A DNA stretch of 9,201 nucleotides from CAYVQE01 sp964633205 (GCA_964633205.1 CAZWFN010000201.1:1-9201), one strand, 5' to 3'. Counted from the first letter of the stretch, positions 1-9,100 are shown. Translations and numbers: made by a program. The notes: a model not told the origin generated them from the sequence alone.

Positions 1-158
1 CTCTTGGCACGACAGCTAGACGTAGCGCTGATTTGCTGACAGCGCGGATGCCTCGCTTCGTTCCAGCGTGGATCCGCGGCCGGAGCTCGGTTAGACTGCG
101 GGCGGACCGGGGCCGACAGCTCTGCGGGGCACGATCGACAAGCGAAACCGGAGGCGGC

Positions 159-944
<786 letters not shown>

Positions 945-999
945 GCGCGCCTGGATGGCCGTTCAGCCGGATCCCAAACCTGACGCGAGGAGTCGAGCA

Positions 1000-2349
1000 A
1001 TGAGAACCGTAGCGCGCATCGCCGCCGGCAGCCTGAGCCTGTTGCTGGTCGCGGTCGGATGTGACGACAAGCCGGCAGCGGACAGCACCGGCCAACGACC
1101 GGACACGGCCGCCGCCGAGCCGGGTCCCGCGAGCACGACCGACCGGCCCGCACCGGCCGACGCAGCGGCCGATCGAACGGCCCCGGCAACCGCCACCAAG
1201 GTCGAGCCGGGCGAGTCACCGGCGGCCGAGAAGCTGATGCAGCAGGCCATCGCCGCCCGCGGCGGCTGGGAAGACATGGACGGCACCGCCTTCATCACCG
1301 CCGACTGGCAGGGCGAGCTCGAAAACATGAAGCTGACCGGCCGCTACGCCTATCTGCCCGGGCGCTCGCGGCTGGATCTGGACGCCGGCGCCGCCTACAG
1401 CACCATGGTCGGCGGCATCGACCGCTGCTGGAAGAAGAAGGGCCCGGTGGTGTTGCCCTGCCAGCAGCGCGAGGCGAATTTTCAGAAGGCCTACCACACG
1501 CTGCTGCTGGCTGCGCACCTGTGGCCCATGCGCAAGACCGCCACCTGGTCGCTGACCGCCGACTCCACCGAGGAGGACGGCCGGCGCTGGGACGTGCTGC
1601 GCTACCGCACCACCGACAGCAAGCTCGCCGGCGAGCTGCTGCTCGACCCCGCGACCCACCTGGTGGCCCACGGCCGCTGCCGGGTGCAGCTCGGCGACAA
1701 GCGCGGCCGGATCGCGATCCACTTCAGCGATTACCGCCCGGCCTGCGGCTCCGAGATGGCCCACCGCATGCGCTCGACCTTCGCCGGCTTGCCGCTGAGC
1801 GACGAGCGCCTGTCCGTGGTCAAGTGCCAAGGCCGGCCGGCCGACGATTTCATCCAGCCCCAGCAGGTGGCCGACGGCACGGTGGAGGTGCACCAGCTGC
1901 CGGCCCAGGGCCTGATCTGCACCGAGGTGGCCGGCCCGCTGTCCGGCCTGGAGCAGGCCTTTCCCAAGATCGGCCAGTTCATGCGCACCGAGGGCCTGCG
2001 GCCGGCCGGGCCACCGCAGCTGGTTTACCGGGTCGGACCGCACGAGGTGGATGAACCGGCGGGCCAGCGCACCGATCTGTGCTTTCCGCTCAAGGGCGAA
2101 GACGCCGAAGCCGGCGCGTCCAAGGACGGCTTCCGCTTCAAGCGCATCGCTCCGGCCAAGGTGATCGCCATCTACGTCCGGGGCCACTACCTCAAGCGCG
2201 CGCCCCAAGTCATCCCCCAGCTGGAGCAGGAGGCCGACGAGCGTGGCTTCACCACCCGCGGCCATCCGGTGCAGGTGACCTACATGGAACCGACCGCCTA
2301 CCCGGTCGAGCAGTTGGTCTCCGAGATCTACCTGCGCGTGGCGGAGTAA
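1000..2349 (+). CDS. Lipoprotein with LolA-like N-terminal and GyrI-like C-terminal domains
   Basis: This 449-residue protein begins with a short basic end, a hydrophobic stretch and a lipobox ending AVGC (Cys21), so it is probably a lipoprotein. Two aspartates follow the cysteine; Asp at +2 favours inner-membrane retention in Enterobacteria. Residues 22-74 form an Ala/Pro/Thr/Asp-rich, probably disordered tether. Residues about 75-285 resemble the LolA/LppX-like beta-rich lipoprotein family, with an ARGGWEDM start. This assignment is only moderate. Residues about 295-449 look like a GyrI-like effector-binding domain: a central VYRVGPHEVDEP, then VIAIYVRGHY, then a C-terminal TAYPVEQLVSEIYL. 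That fold usually binds small ligands in AraC- or MerR-type regulators or blocks gyrase. Seven further cysteines are present, including C-x10-C in RCWKKKGPVVLPC, which fits disulfides outside the cytoplasm. The ATG at 1000 is preceded by GAGGAG (987-992) at seven bases. The DUF3786 gene starts six bases after the stop codon. Confidence 0.82.
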   Translation: MRTVARIAAGSLSLLLVAVGCDDKPAADSTGQRPDTAAAEPGPASTTDRPAPADAAADRTAPATATKVEPGESPAAEKLMQQAIAARGGWEDMDGTAFITADWQGELENMKLTGRYAYLPGRSRLDLDAGAAYSTMVGGIDRCWKKKGPVVLPCQQREANFQKAYHTLLLAAHLWPMRKTATWSLTADSTEEDGRRWDVLRYRTTDSKLAGELLLDPATHLVAHGRCRVQLGDKRGRIAIHFSDYRPACGSEMAHRMRSTFAGLPLSDERLSVVKCQGRPADDFIQPQQVADGTVEVHQLPAQGLICTEVAGPLSGLEQAFPKIGQFMRTEGLRPAGPPQLVYRVGPHEVDEPAGQRTDLCFPLKGEDAEAGASKDGFRFKRIAPAKVIAIYVRGHYLKRAPQVIPQLEQEADERGFTTRGHPVQVTYMEPTAYPVEQLVSEIYLRVAE

Positions 2350-2355
2350 TCCGCG

Positions 2356-2955
2356 GTGGGCTGCGCGGCACCCAATCCGCTGCACTGGCAAGACCTGCGC
2401 CGCCGCCGGGCCCAAGACCTACTGGCCCGGCGCGGCGTGGCGCCGGCCGCCAGCGGCTCGGGCTATGAGATCGATTTCCTCGATGCGCGCTACTGCATCG
2501 ACCCGCGGGCCGAGCGGGTCGAGCGCATCGCTCCGCCGGGGCCGCCGCCCGGCCAGGAGCTGCAGATCCTGCTCATCCGCTACCTGACCGCCGAGCTGGC
2601 CGGCGGGCTGAGCGGCGATTTCATCTCGGAGAAGGAGCTGCCCGGTGGAGCGACCTTTTTCCGTGGCCCGCACGCGCTGCCGGTCGGCCCGCTGATCGAG
2701 CGCTTCGGCGCCGATCTCGACGGCTTCGCCGCCCGCTGCCGGGCGCTGGGCGCCACCCCGGCCGACTGCGGCGACCGGGGCTTCCGCCTCGAACCCCTGG
2801 CCGGGCTGGAGCTGATCTACGGTCTGTGGCGGGCCGACGAGGAGTTCCCGGCCGCCGCCAGCGTGCTGCTGGACCGGGCCCTGGCCCGTTGGTTCGAGCT
2901 GGACATGATCTTCCTGCTCATCCGCCAGACCAGCCTGGCCCTGGCCGCGGTCTGA
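2356..2955 (+). CDS. DUF3786 domain-containing protein
   Basis: This 199-residue protein of unknown function is probably cytoplasmic, as no signal peptide or membrane segment is visible. It matches what I know of DUF3786: a YEIDFLDARYCIDP segment (37-50), then LLIRYL (72-77), the block SEKELPGGATFF (91-102) and a C-terminal LWRADEEFPAAASVLLD (157-173). Some members carry an Fe-S domain; none is seen here, and the few cysteines (C3, C47, C128, C138) do not form a cluster-binding motif. The GTG start at 2356 is six bases past the stop of the lipoprotein gene. GGAG (2343-2346) lies nine bases upstream, inside that gene's last codons, so co-transcription and translational coupling are likely. The coupling suggests a joint role with the upstream lipoprotein, but no function can be given. 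The gene ends nine bases from the stop of the convergent gene. Confidence 0.82.
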   Translation: MGCAAPNPLHWQDLRRRRAQDLLARRGVAPAASGSGYEIDFLDARYCIDPRAERVERIAPPGPPPGQELQILLIRYLTAELAGGLSGDFISEKELPGGATFFRGPHALPVGPLIERFGADLDGFAARCRALGATPADCGDRGFRLEPLAGLELIYGLWRADEEFPAAASVLLDRALARWFELDMIFLLIRQTSLALAAV

Positions 2956-2956
2956 T

Positions 2957-2976
2957 CCGCAAGCTCAGAGCTGCGG
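2957..2976. terminator. Candidate bidirectional hairpin between convergent genes
   Basis: A short hairpin sits in the nine-base gap between the two convergent stop codons and the end of the minus-strand gene. CCGC pairs with GCGG, one A is bulged, and AGCT pairs with AGCT around a three-base loop. There is no T-run on either side, so it would be a poor intrinsic terminator; Rho-dependent termination or transcript collision is equally possible. Confidence 0.25.
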
Positions 2977-3818
2977 CGGGGTGCACTCGTGGCGGTCGGC
3001 GGCGGCCGCTGCCAGATCGAAGCCCCAGCGGCCGCGGCGGGCCAGCGCGGCCAGCCGGGCGGCCAGGCTCTCGTCATCCAGCCAGCGGCCGTCGCGCCGC
3101 GCGATCACCACCCGGTTCAGCTCGTCGGCGGTGTCGATGCAGGCCAGCCGGCCGAACACCCGCCGCAGCCGCACCAGCACCAGCTGCTCCGGGCCCGGGT
3201 CCACCGCCAGGTTGACGATCAGCACCCCACCGGGGCGCAGCCGGCGCTTGACCAGTGCGAACACGTCGCCTTGGCGCATCACCGCCGGCGCTTCCAGGTC
3301 CTCGGTGTAGGCGTCCAGGATGATCGCATCGAAGCGCTGCTCGGTGCGTTGCAGAAAGCGCCGTCCGCGCTCGATGTGGATCCGGTAGCGCGGATGCCGC
3401 GGCAGGCCGAAGTAGCGCCGCGCCAGGCGCACCACGGTCGGGCTGATCTCGACGGCGTCGATCTCGATCCCGTCCAGGGCGTAAAAGGCGGCGGTGGTCA
3501 AACCGCCGCCGCCCAGCCCGATCATGGCCAGCCGCTGCTGGCGGTCGGCCCAGGCCAGCCCGGCCAAGGCCAGGCGCAGGTAGTCCAGCGGCACCGCCCG
3601 CGGATCGCCGATGCGCACCATGCTCTGGTCGTCGCCGGCCGGATCGTCGAAGCGCATGATGCGCAGCCCGTCGGCCTCGAGCACGTAGACCCGCCCCACC
3701 GCCGCCGCCTCGCTGTGGATCACCCGCGCCGGCGGCAGCGGCTCCGGCACCAGCGGCTCCACCGGCGCCGCGGCACAGCCGCCCAGCAAGGCCAGCAACA
3801 GCAGCGGTGCGCGGCGGT

Positions 3819-3822
<4 letters not shown>
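2965..3822 (-). CDS. Spermidine synthase-like (SAM-fold) predicted lipoprotein
   Basis: This 285-residue protein has the Rossmann fold of spermidine synthase-like proteins. The glycine-rich nucleotide loop is IGLGGGGL (101-108), the acidic strand-2 end is DAVEIS (122-127), and the region after it includes the typical RRYFGLPRHPR. LRPGGVLIVNL (195-205) is the motif near strand 5. True aminopropyltransferases carry a D-x-x-D-P catalytic motif; here the position reads LDAYTED (169-175) with no proline, as in the divergent spermidine synthase-like group, so polyamine synthesis should not be assumed. The N-terminus is unusual: basic residues, an LLLLALL core and lipobox LGGC (Cys16), followed by a Pro/Glu/Val-rich tether to about residue 32. 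The enzyme core starts at about residue 34. The start is GTG, overlapping the ettA stop as GTGA, which implies translational coupling; I see no strong Shine-Dalgarno sequence. It may be an exported protein that no longer uses SAM, or the signal may be misleading. Confidence 0.82.
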
Positions 3823-5504
<1,682 letters not shown>

Positions 5505-5536
5505 GGGCACTCCTTTGCGGTCGGCTCACCGCGGGC

Positions 5537-5566
5537 AGTACACCACGGCCCCGAGCGGAATGACAA
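5537..5566 (-). promoter_or_regulatory. Candidate sigma70-type promoter of ettA
   Basis: On the minus strand, TTGTCA (5561-5566, five of six matches to TTGACA) and TGTACT (5537-5542, four of six to TATAAT) are separated by 18 bases. TGG precedes the -10, giving an extended -10 element. Transcription would start near 5530, about 25 bases before the ettA ATG and just after the stop of the methyltransferase gene. The same layout, with an identical TGGTGTACT, occurs upstream of the MORN gene, which raises my confidence. Confidence 0.5.
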
Positions 5567-5570
5567 GGCG

Positions 5571-6626
5571 TCAACCCCGCGGGGCGACCTTGACCTCCTG
5601 GGCGGCCTTGAGCCCGGCGATGGGGGTGGGGTGACAGGCGTCGCGCTCGGGCACGTACATCAGCCGGTACGAAAAGCCGTGGTTGCCCTGGCGGGTCATC
5701 TCGCCCCAGCCCGAAACCAGGTAGGGACACTGGTTGTTGAAGCACACCCAGACCTCGTCGCTGTCCCACTCGGTGAAGTGCGTCTGCGAGATCTCCCAGC
5801 GCTGCAGCGGCTGGTCGCAGTAGGGGCAGCGCAGCGTGTCCTGCAGCACACGCTTGCGCTCGGCCACCACCGCCGGCGGCGGGCCGGAATCCGGCTCGGG
5901 CGCGATGGCCGGCCGGGCGGGCCGCTCGGCCGGCGCGCCGCGCTTCTCGGCGTAAAGCGCCCAGACCGGGTCCGAGGGCAGGCCACTGGCGGCGTACTTG
6001 TCGTCGGCCGGCCGCGGCTGGCCACGCGAGACGAAGGCCGTCACCGGCCCGAATTCCTCGACCGAGCGGAAGTAGTCCTCGACCAGCAGTTGGCGCTCGA
6101 GCTCGCTCGACTCACGCCACAGCTTGACCACCTTGGAGGGGAAGAAACGGTTGGAGAAGACCACCAGGTGCAGCCCGCCCGGCACCAGCACCCGGGACAC
6201 CTCGGCGAACACGTCGAAGGGGCGGGTCAGGTAGTCGACCGAGACCGTGTTCAACACCACGTCGAAGCTCTCGTCGGCGAACGGCAGGCGGGGATCGCGG
6301 TTCAGATCGTGCAGCACCCAGTCGTCCAGCGCCGGGTTGTGCTCCAGCTCGCGGGCATTCAGCCCCAATCCGACCACCCGCGCCGGCTCGAGCTCGGCCG
6401 GCAGGTGCGAGACCGGTCCGGCCATCAGGTCGAGCACCCGCGGCGCCCGCTCGACCACCAGGGTGCCGATGACGCGCTCGACCGTGGCCAGCGCCCGGGC
6501 GTCCAGGTGCGGCACGAAGCGCTCCGTGGCGTAGAATTCTCGATCGTCCGTCTCGTCGCCGCGGCTGAAGGCATCGGCCGGCAGCAGCGACCGGAAGTGT
6601 TCCACATAGGCGGCAGCATTCGACAT
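5571..6626 (-). CDS. SAM-dependent methyltransferase fused to a C-terminal zinc ribbon
   Basis: This 351-residue protein appears soluble. Residues about 25-230 form a class I methyltransferase of the type-11 group. FYATERFVPHLD (31-42) leads in, VLDLMAGPVSHLP (64-76) is the SAM-binding loop, DLNRDPRLPFADESFDVVLNTVSVDYL (107-133) contains motifs II-III, and LVPGGLHLVVFSNRFFPSKVVKLW (147-170) is characteristic of the subfamily. A Pro/Ala/Glu-rich linker (about 230-255) leads to a zinc ribbon with C267-x2-C270 and C295-x4-C300. After it comes GNHGFSYRLMYVPERDACHPTPI. Similar ribbons, often as separate small proteins, occur in Deltaproteobacteria and are sometimes called Ogr/Delta-like. The substrate is unknown; the ribbon could bind nucleic acid or a protein partner. 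The ATG at 6626 has AAAGGA (6637-6642) ten bases upstream. The frame remains open to 6719, but the extension lacks family similarity and contains a candidate promoter. ettA follows after about 65 bases with its own candidate promoter. Confidence 0.85.
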   Translation of the reverse strand: MSNAAAYVEHFRSLLPADAFSRGDETDDREFYATERFVPHLDARALATVERVIGTLVVERAPRVLDLMAGPVSHLPAELEPARVVGLGLNARELEHNPALDDWVLHDLNRDPRLPFADESFDVVLNTVSVDYLTRPFDVFAEVSRVLVPGGLHLVVFSNRFFPSKVVKLWRESSELERQLLVEDYFRSVEEFGPVTAFVSRGQPRPADDKYAASGLPSDPVWALYAEKRGAPAERPARPAIAPEPDSGPPPAVVAERKRVLQDTLRCPYCDQPLQRWEISQTHFTEWDSDEVWVCFNNQCPYLVSGWGEMTRQGNHGFSYRLMYVPERDACHPTPIAGLKAAQEVKVAPRG

Positions 6627-6691
6627 CGCAGAATCATCCTTTCCGCTAGGGAGGCGGTTGCTCCGCAGCGCCATTCCCCCGGCGCGATCAC

Positions 6692-6719
6692 AATTTAGGC
6701 ATCGCCCTGCAGATGGCAA
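6692..6719 (-). promoter_or_regulatory. Candidate promoter of the methyltransferase-zinc ribbon gene
   Basis: On the minus strand, TTGCCA (6714-6719, five of six to the -35 consensus) and TAAATT (6692-6697, four of six to the -10) are separated by 16 bases. The predicted start near 6685 would give a leader of about 60 bases before the ATG at 6626. AATTTA is one of the few AT-rich spots in this part of the window. If the promoter is real, it excludes the longer open frame that starts at 6719. Confidence 0.4.
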
Positions 6720-6744
6720 CCGCCAGCGGGCCGCATCGAGGCCT

Positions 6745-8280
6745 CTAGGCGGCCAGCGGGCGGTCCAGGCTGCGGTACTGGATGGCCTCGGCCAGGTGGC
6801 CGGACTCGATGCGCTCGCTGGCGGCCAGGTCGGCGATGGTGCGCGCCACCCGCAGCACCCGCACGTAGGCCCGGGCCGACAGGCCCAGCCGTTGCATGGC
6901 CGCTTCCAACAGGCGATGCTCGGCCGCGCCCAGCCGGCAGATGCGCTGGGCCTGGGCAGCCGGCAGCTGGGCGTTGGCCCGCACCGCCGACTGCTCGCCG
7001 AAGCGCTCGCGCTGGCGGGCGCGGGCGGTCACCACCCGCCGGCGGATTGCGGCCGAGTCCTCGCCGCGGGCGGCCCGGGTCAGCTCGGCGTAGGCCACCG
7101 CCGGCACCTCGACCTGGATGTCGATCCGATCGAGCAGCGGCCCGCTGACCCGGCTGCGGTAGTGCTGGATGGACTGGTTCGAGCACAGGCAGTCGTGGCT
7201 GGGATCCGACAGGTAGCCGCAAGGACAGGGGTTCATGGCGGCCACCAGCATCAGCTCGGCCGGAAAGCTGACCGTCATGCTGGAGCGGGCGATGGTCACC
7301 TGGCCATCCTCCAAAGGCTGGCGCAGCACCTCGAGCACGTTCTTGCGGAACTCGGGCAGCTCGTCCAAAAACAGCACTCCGTTGTGGGCCAGGCTGACCT
7401 CGCCCGGCCGCGGCAGGCTGCCGCCGCCGACCAGCCCGGCGTCGGAGACGGTATGGTGCGGGGCGCGGAAGGGCCGCCGGGCCACCAGGGCCGAGCCGTC
7501 CCCGGTCAGGCCCAGGATGGAGTAGACCTTGGTGGTCTCGATGGCCTCGTCGAAGGTCAGCGGCGGCAGGATGGTCGGCAGCCGCCGCGCCAGCATGGTC
7601 TTGCCCGAGCCGGGCGGGCCGACCATCAACAGGTTGTGGCCGCCGGCGGCGGCCACCTCCAGCGCCCGCTTGGCGTGTTGCTGGCCGCGCACCTCGGCGA
7701 AATCGACGCCGTGGACCTCGGCCTGGCGCAGCACCTGGCCGGGGTCGACCGCCAGCGGCTGCAGCCGCTCGCCCTGGCCGAAATGCGCCACCGCCTCGGC
7801 CAGCGAGCGCACCGGCAGCACCTCGACCCCGCCGACCACCGCCGCTTCGGCGGCGCAGTCGGCCGGGCATAGCATCTGGGCCAGGCCCTGCTGGCGGGCC
7901 ATGACCGCCATGCTCAGCGCACCGGGCACCCGGCGCACCAGCCCGTCGAGACCGAGCTCACCGACCACCAGGGTATTGTGCAGCCGCTCCAGGTCGAAGG
8001 GCTCGCCGGCGCTGACCAGGGCCAGGGCCATGGGCAGGTCGAAGCCGGTGCCGGCCTTGCGCACGTCGGCCGGGGCCAGGTTGACCGCGATGCGCCGGGG
8101 CGGAAAGTCGAGCCCGGCGTTCTTGATGGCCGACTCGACCCGCACCCGGGCCTCGCGCACCGCGCCCTCGGCCAGACCCACGGTGGCGAAGTGCGGCAAG
8201 CCGCGGGCCAGATCGACCTCGACCTGCACCCGGTAGGCATCGACCCCCATGACCGCGCCGGAGATGACCTGGGCCAGCAT
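6745..8280 (-). CDS. comM: YifB family Mg-chelatase-like AAA+ ATPase (ComM-type)
   Basis: This 511-residue protein has the standard length of YifB/ComM proteins. In naturally competent bacteria ComM is a hexameric helicase that promotes branch migration during integration of transforming DNA; in other bacteria the role is less clear. The N-terminal ChlI-type, Lon-protease-like domain (about 1-170) contains FATVGLAEGAVREARVRV and the invariant-looking NLAPADVRKAG (67-77). The AAA+ core has Walker A GPPGSGKT (221-228), Walker B GVLFLDELPEF (301-311), sensor 1 around N350, and the family's cysteine-rich loop PCPCGYLSDPSHDCLCS (351-367). The Mg-chelatase C-terminal helical domain (about 415-508) includes ARQRERFG and the sensor-2 region SARAYVRVLRVARTIADL. 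All key ATPase residues are present. The ATG at 8280 has AAAGGGA (8288-8294) seven bases upstream. The gene stands alone between two gaps. I use comM for the family; competence itself is not shown by this window. Confidence 0.95.
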   Translation of the reverse strand: MLAQVISGAVMGVDAYRVQVEVDLARGLPHFATVGLAEGAVREARVRVESAIKNAGLDFPPRRIAVNLAPADVRKAGTGFDLPMALALVSAGEPFDLERLHNTLVVGELGLDGLVRRVPGALSMAVMARQQGLAQMLCPADCAAEAAVVGGVEVLPVRSLAEAVAHFGQGERLQPLAVDPGQVLRQAEVHGVDFAEVRGQQHAKRALEVAAAGGHNLLMVGPPGSGKTMLARRLPTILPPLTFDEAIETTKVYSILGLTGDGSALVARRPFRAPHHTVSDAGLVGGGSLPRPGEVSLAHNGVLFLDELPEFRKNVLEVLRQPLEDGQVTIARSSMTVSFPAELMLVAAMNPCPCGYLSDPSHDCLCSNQSIQHYRSRVSGPLLDRIDIQVEVPAVAYAELTRAARGEDSAAIRRRVVTARARQRERFGEQSAVRANAQLPAAQAQRICRLGAAEHRLLEAAMQRLGLSARAYVRVLRVARTIADLAASERIESGHLAEAIQYRSLDRPLAA

Positions 8281-8340
8281 GCTCCCGTCCCTTTCTGCCC
8301 GCAGGCGGCTGCACCACCGCAGGCCCGCTCAGGCCGCGCC

Positions 8341-8393
8341 GCAGCGGTGATCGGGGCTGCGCGGGCGTTCGACTTGCAGTCGGTCACCGCTGC
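8341..8393. repeat. Nested inverted repeat in the yifB leader
   Basis: GCAGCGGTGA (8341-8350) and TCACCGCTGC (8384-8393) are perfect ten-base inverted copies separated by 33 bases. Within the interval lies a second hairpin, CGACT-TGC-AGTCG (8370-8382). On the minus strand the structure would sit about 60 bases upstream of the yifB ATG. It could be a leader structure, a protein-binding site or chance in GC-rich DNA; it does not match a riboswitch I know. Confidence 0.5.
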
Positions 8394-8452
8394 AAAAGGC
8401 GCACCAGGATTTGCGGGTGTAGTTGTTCCGGGGGGTTAGGCGAAAGTCGGAA

Positions 8453-8493
8453 GGCGCTTCGGCGCCGGGGTGTCCGGATTCCGGACACCCCGG
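8453..8493 (-). terminator. Terminator-like double hairpin after the MORN gene
   Basis: Four bases past the MORN stop codon is a perfect 13-base-pair stem, CCGGGGTGTCCGG (8465-8477) with a three-base loop and its complement (8481-8493). A second small hairpin, GGCGC-TTCG-GCGCC (8453-8466), follows and shares two bases with the first. The downstream minus-strand sequence has only a short T-run (CGACTTTCG), so this may be a weak intrinsic terminator or a 3'-end stabiliser rather than a classic one. Confidence 0.55.
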
Positions 8494-8497
8494 GCCA

Positions 8498-9079
8498 TCA
8501 CTCGGGCACCTCGATGGTGGCCTTGCCACCCTCGATCTCGGCCATGTGGGTCTGGCCCTGGGGATCGGTGTACTTCCCCTTGCCCTCGGGCTGGCCGTTG
8601 ACGAAGCGCCCCTCGAAGGAGCTGCCGTCGGCGTAGCTGGCCTTGCCGCGGCCGTGGGGCTTGCCGTCCTCGAACTCGCCGCTGTAGCGGGTGCCGTCGG
8701 CCCGGATCAGGGTGCCCTGGCCCTCTGGTTGATCGTGGCGCCACTGGCCCGTGTAGCGGCTGCCATCGGCCCAGCGCATGCTGCCCCGGCCGTGGAGTTC
8801 GCTGCGCTCGAACTGGCCGCTGTACTTCGATCCATCGGCCTTGGTCAGGGTACCGCGGCCGTGGAAGTAGCCCTGCTCGAACTCGCCCTCGTAGGTCTCG
8901 CCGTCGAGGCTCTCGGCCTTGCCCCGGCCTTCGACCCAGCCGCCCTCGCACTCGCCGGCGACGGCCTTGAAGGCGGCGCGCTCGGCGCGCACGTTGCACG
9001 GGATCCCCATGTCCGACGGCTGCGCTCCCACCCCGGCGGCCAGCAGCAACGAGCCGATCGCGATCCAGACACTGCGCAT
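8498..9079 (-). CDS. Exported MORN-repeat protein
   Basis: This 193-residue protein starts with a signal peptide: MR, a hydrophobic core IAIGSLLLAAG and a likely cleavage site VGA-Q after residue 19. Residues 63-177 are five consecutive 23-residue MORN repeats, starting at Y63, Y86, Y109, Y132 and F155, each with the pattern Y-x-G-x-F/W...G-x-G...D/P-x-G. A shorter, degenerate copy (about 44-62, CEGGWVEGRGKAESLDGET) precedes them. MORN arrays form elongated beta-hairpin sheets that bind lipids or proteins, or serve as scaffolds; a specific role cannot be assigned. C28 and C44 could form a disulfide in the periplasm. There is no lipobox and no membrane segment after the signal. The ATG at 9079 is preceded by GGGAGG (9088-9093) at eight bases. 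The open frame extends upstream to 9175, but that extension would bury the signal peptide. The gene appears monocistronic, with its own promoter and a downstream hairpin. Confidence 0.9.
   Translation of the reverse strand: MRSVWIAIGSLLLAAGVGAQPSDMGIPCNVRAERAAFKAVAGECEGGWVEGRGKAESLDGETYEGEFEQGYFHGRGTLTKADGSKYSGQFERSELHGRGSMRWADGSRYTGQWRHDQPEGQGTLIRADGTRYSGEFEDGKPHGRGKASYADGSSFEGRFVNGQPEGKGKYTDPQGQTHMAEIEGGKATIEVPE
8549..8893 (-). repeat. Five tandem 69-base MORN-coding repeats
   Basis: The 345 bases encode exactly five 23-residue units without insertions, so the DNA repeats with a 69-base period. The copies differ at many positions, which suggests old duplications held in register by selection rather than recent slippage. 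Confidence 0.85.
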
Positions 9080-9100
9080 GGCATCGACCTCCCATCCCCG

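Larger units (their letters stand above)
8281..8497. other. Structured intergenic region between the MORN gene and yifB
   Basis: This 217-base gap holds no gene that I can support with a start codon. It contains a terminator-like hairpin just after the MORN stop, a small TTCG-loop hairpin and a nested inverted repeat (8341-8393) in what would be the yifB leader. I could not find a convincing sigma70-type promoter for yifB. A minus-strand frame ending at 8329 is discussed under findings. Confidence 0.6.

Noticed and set aside
5..37. Sigma54-like TGGCAC followed by TTGCT
   Set aside because: The spacing between the two elements is far longer than a sigma54 promoter allows.
92..97. TAGACT as a -10 for the crotonase gene
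   Set aside because: No acceptable -35 lies 15-19 bases upstream.
33..158. N-terminal extension of the crotonase frame
   Set aside because: The extra 42 residues are Arg-rich and unlike crotonases, whereas a GTG with a ribosome-binding site at 159 gives the standard family start.
1216..2415. Long minus-strand open frame opposite the lipoprotein gene
   Set aside because: Its translation is Gly/Ala/His/Arg-rich with no recognisable motif, as expected of a GC-rich shadow opposite a real gene.
5505..5510. Alternative GTG start of EttA
   Set aside because: It touches the AAAGGAG ribosome-binding site, while the ATG at 5504 has proper spacing and matches the E. coli N-terminus.
6695..7870. Second minus-strand frame inside yifB
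   Set aside because: It is a Gly/Arg/Pro-rich out-of-frame reading of the YifB gene.
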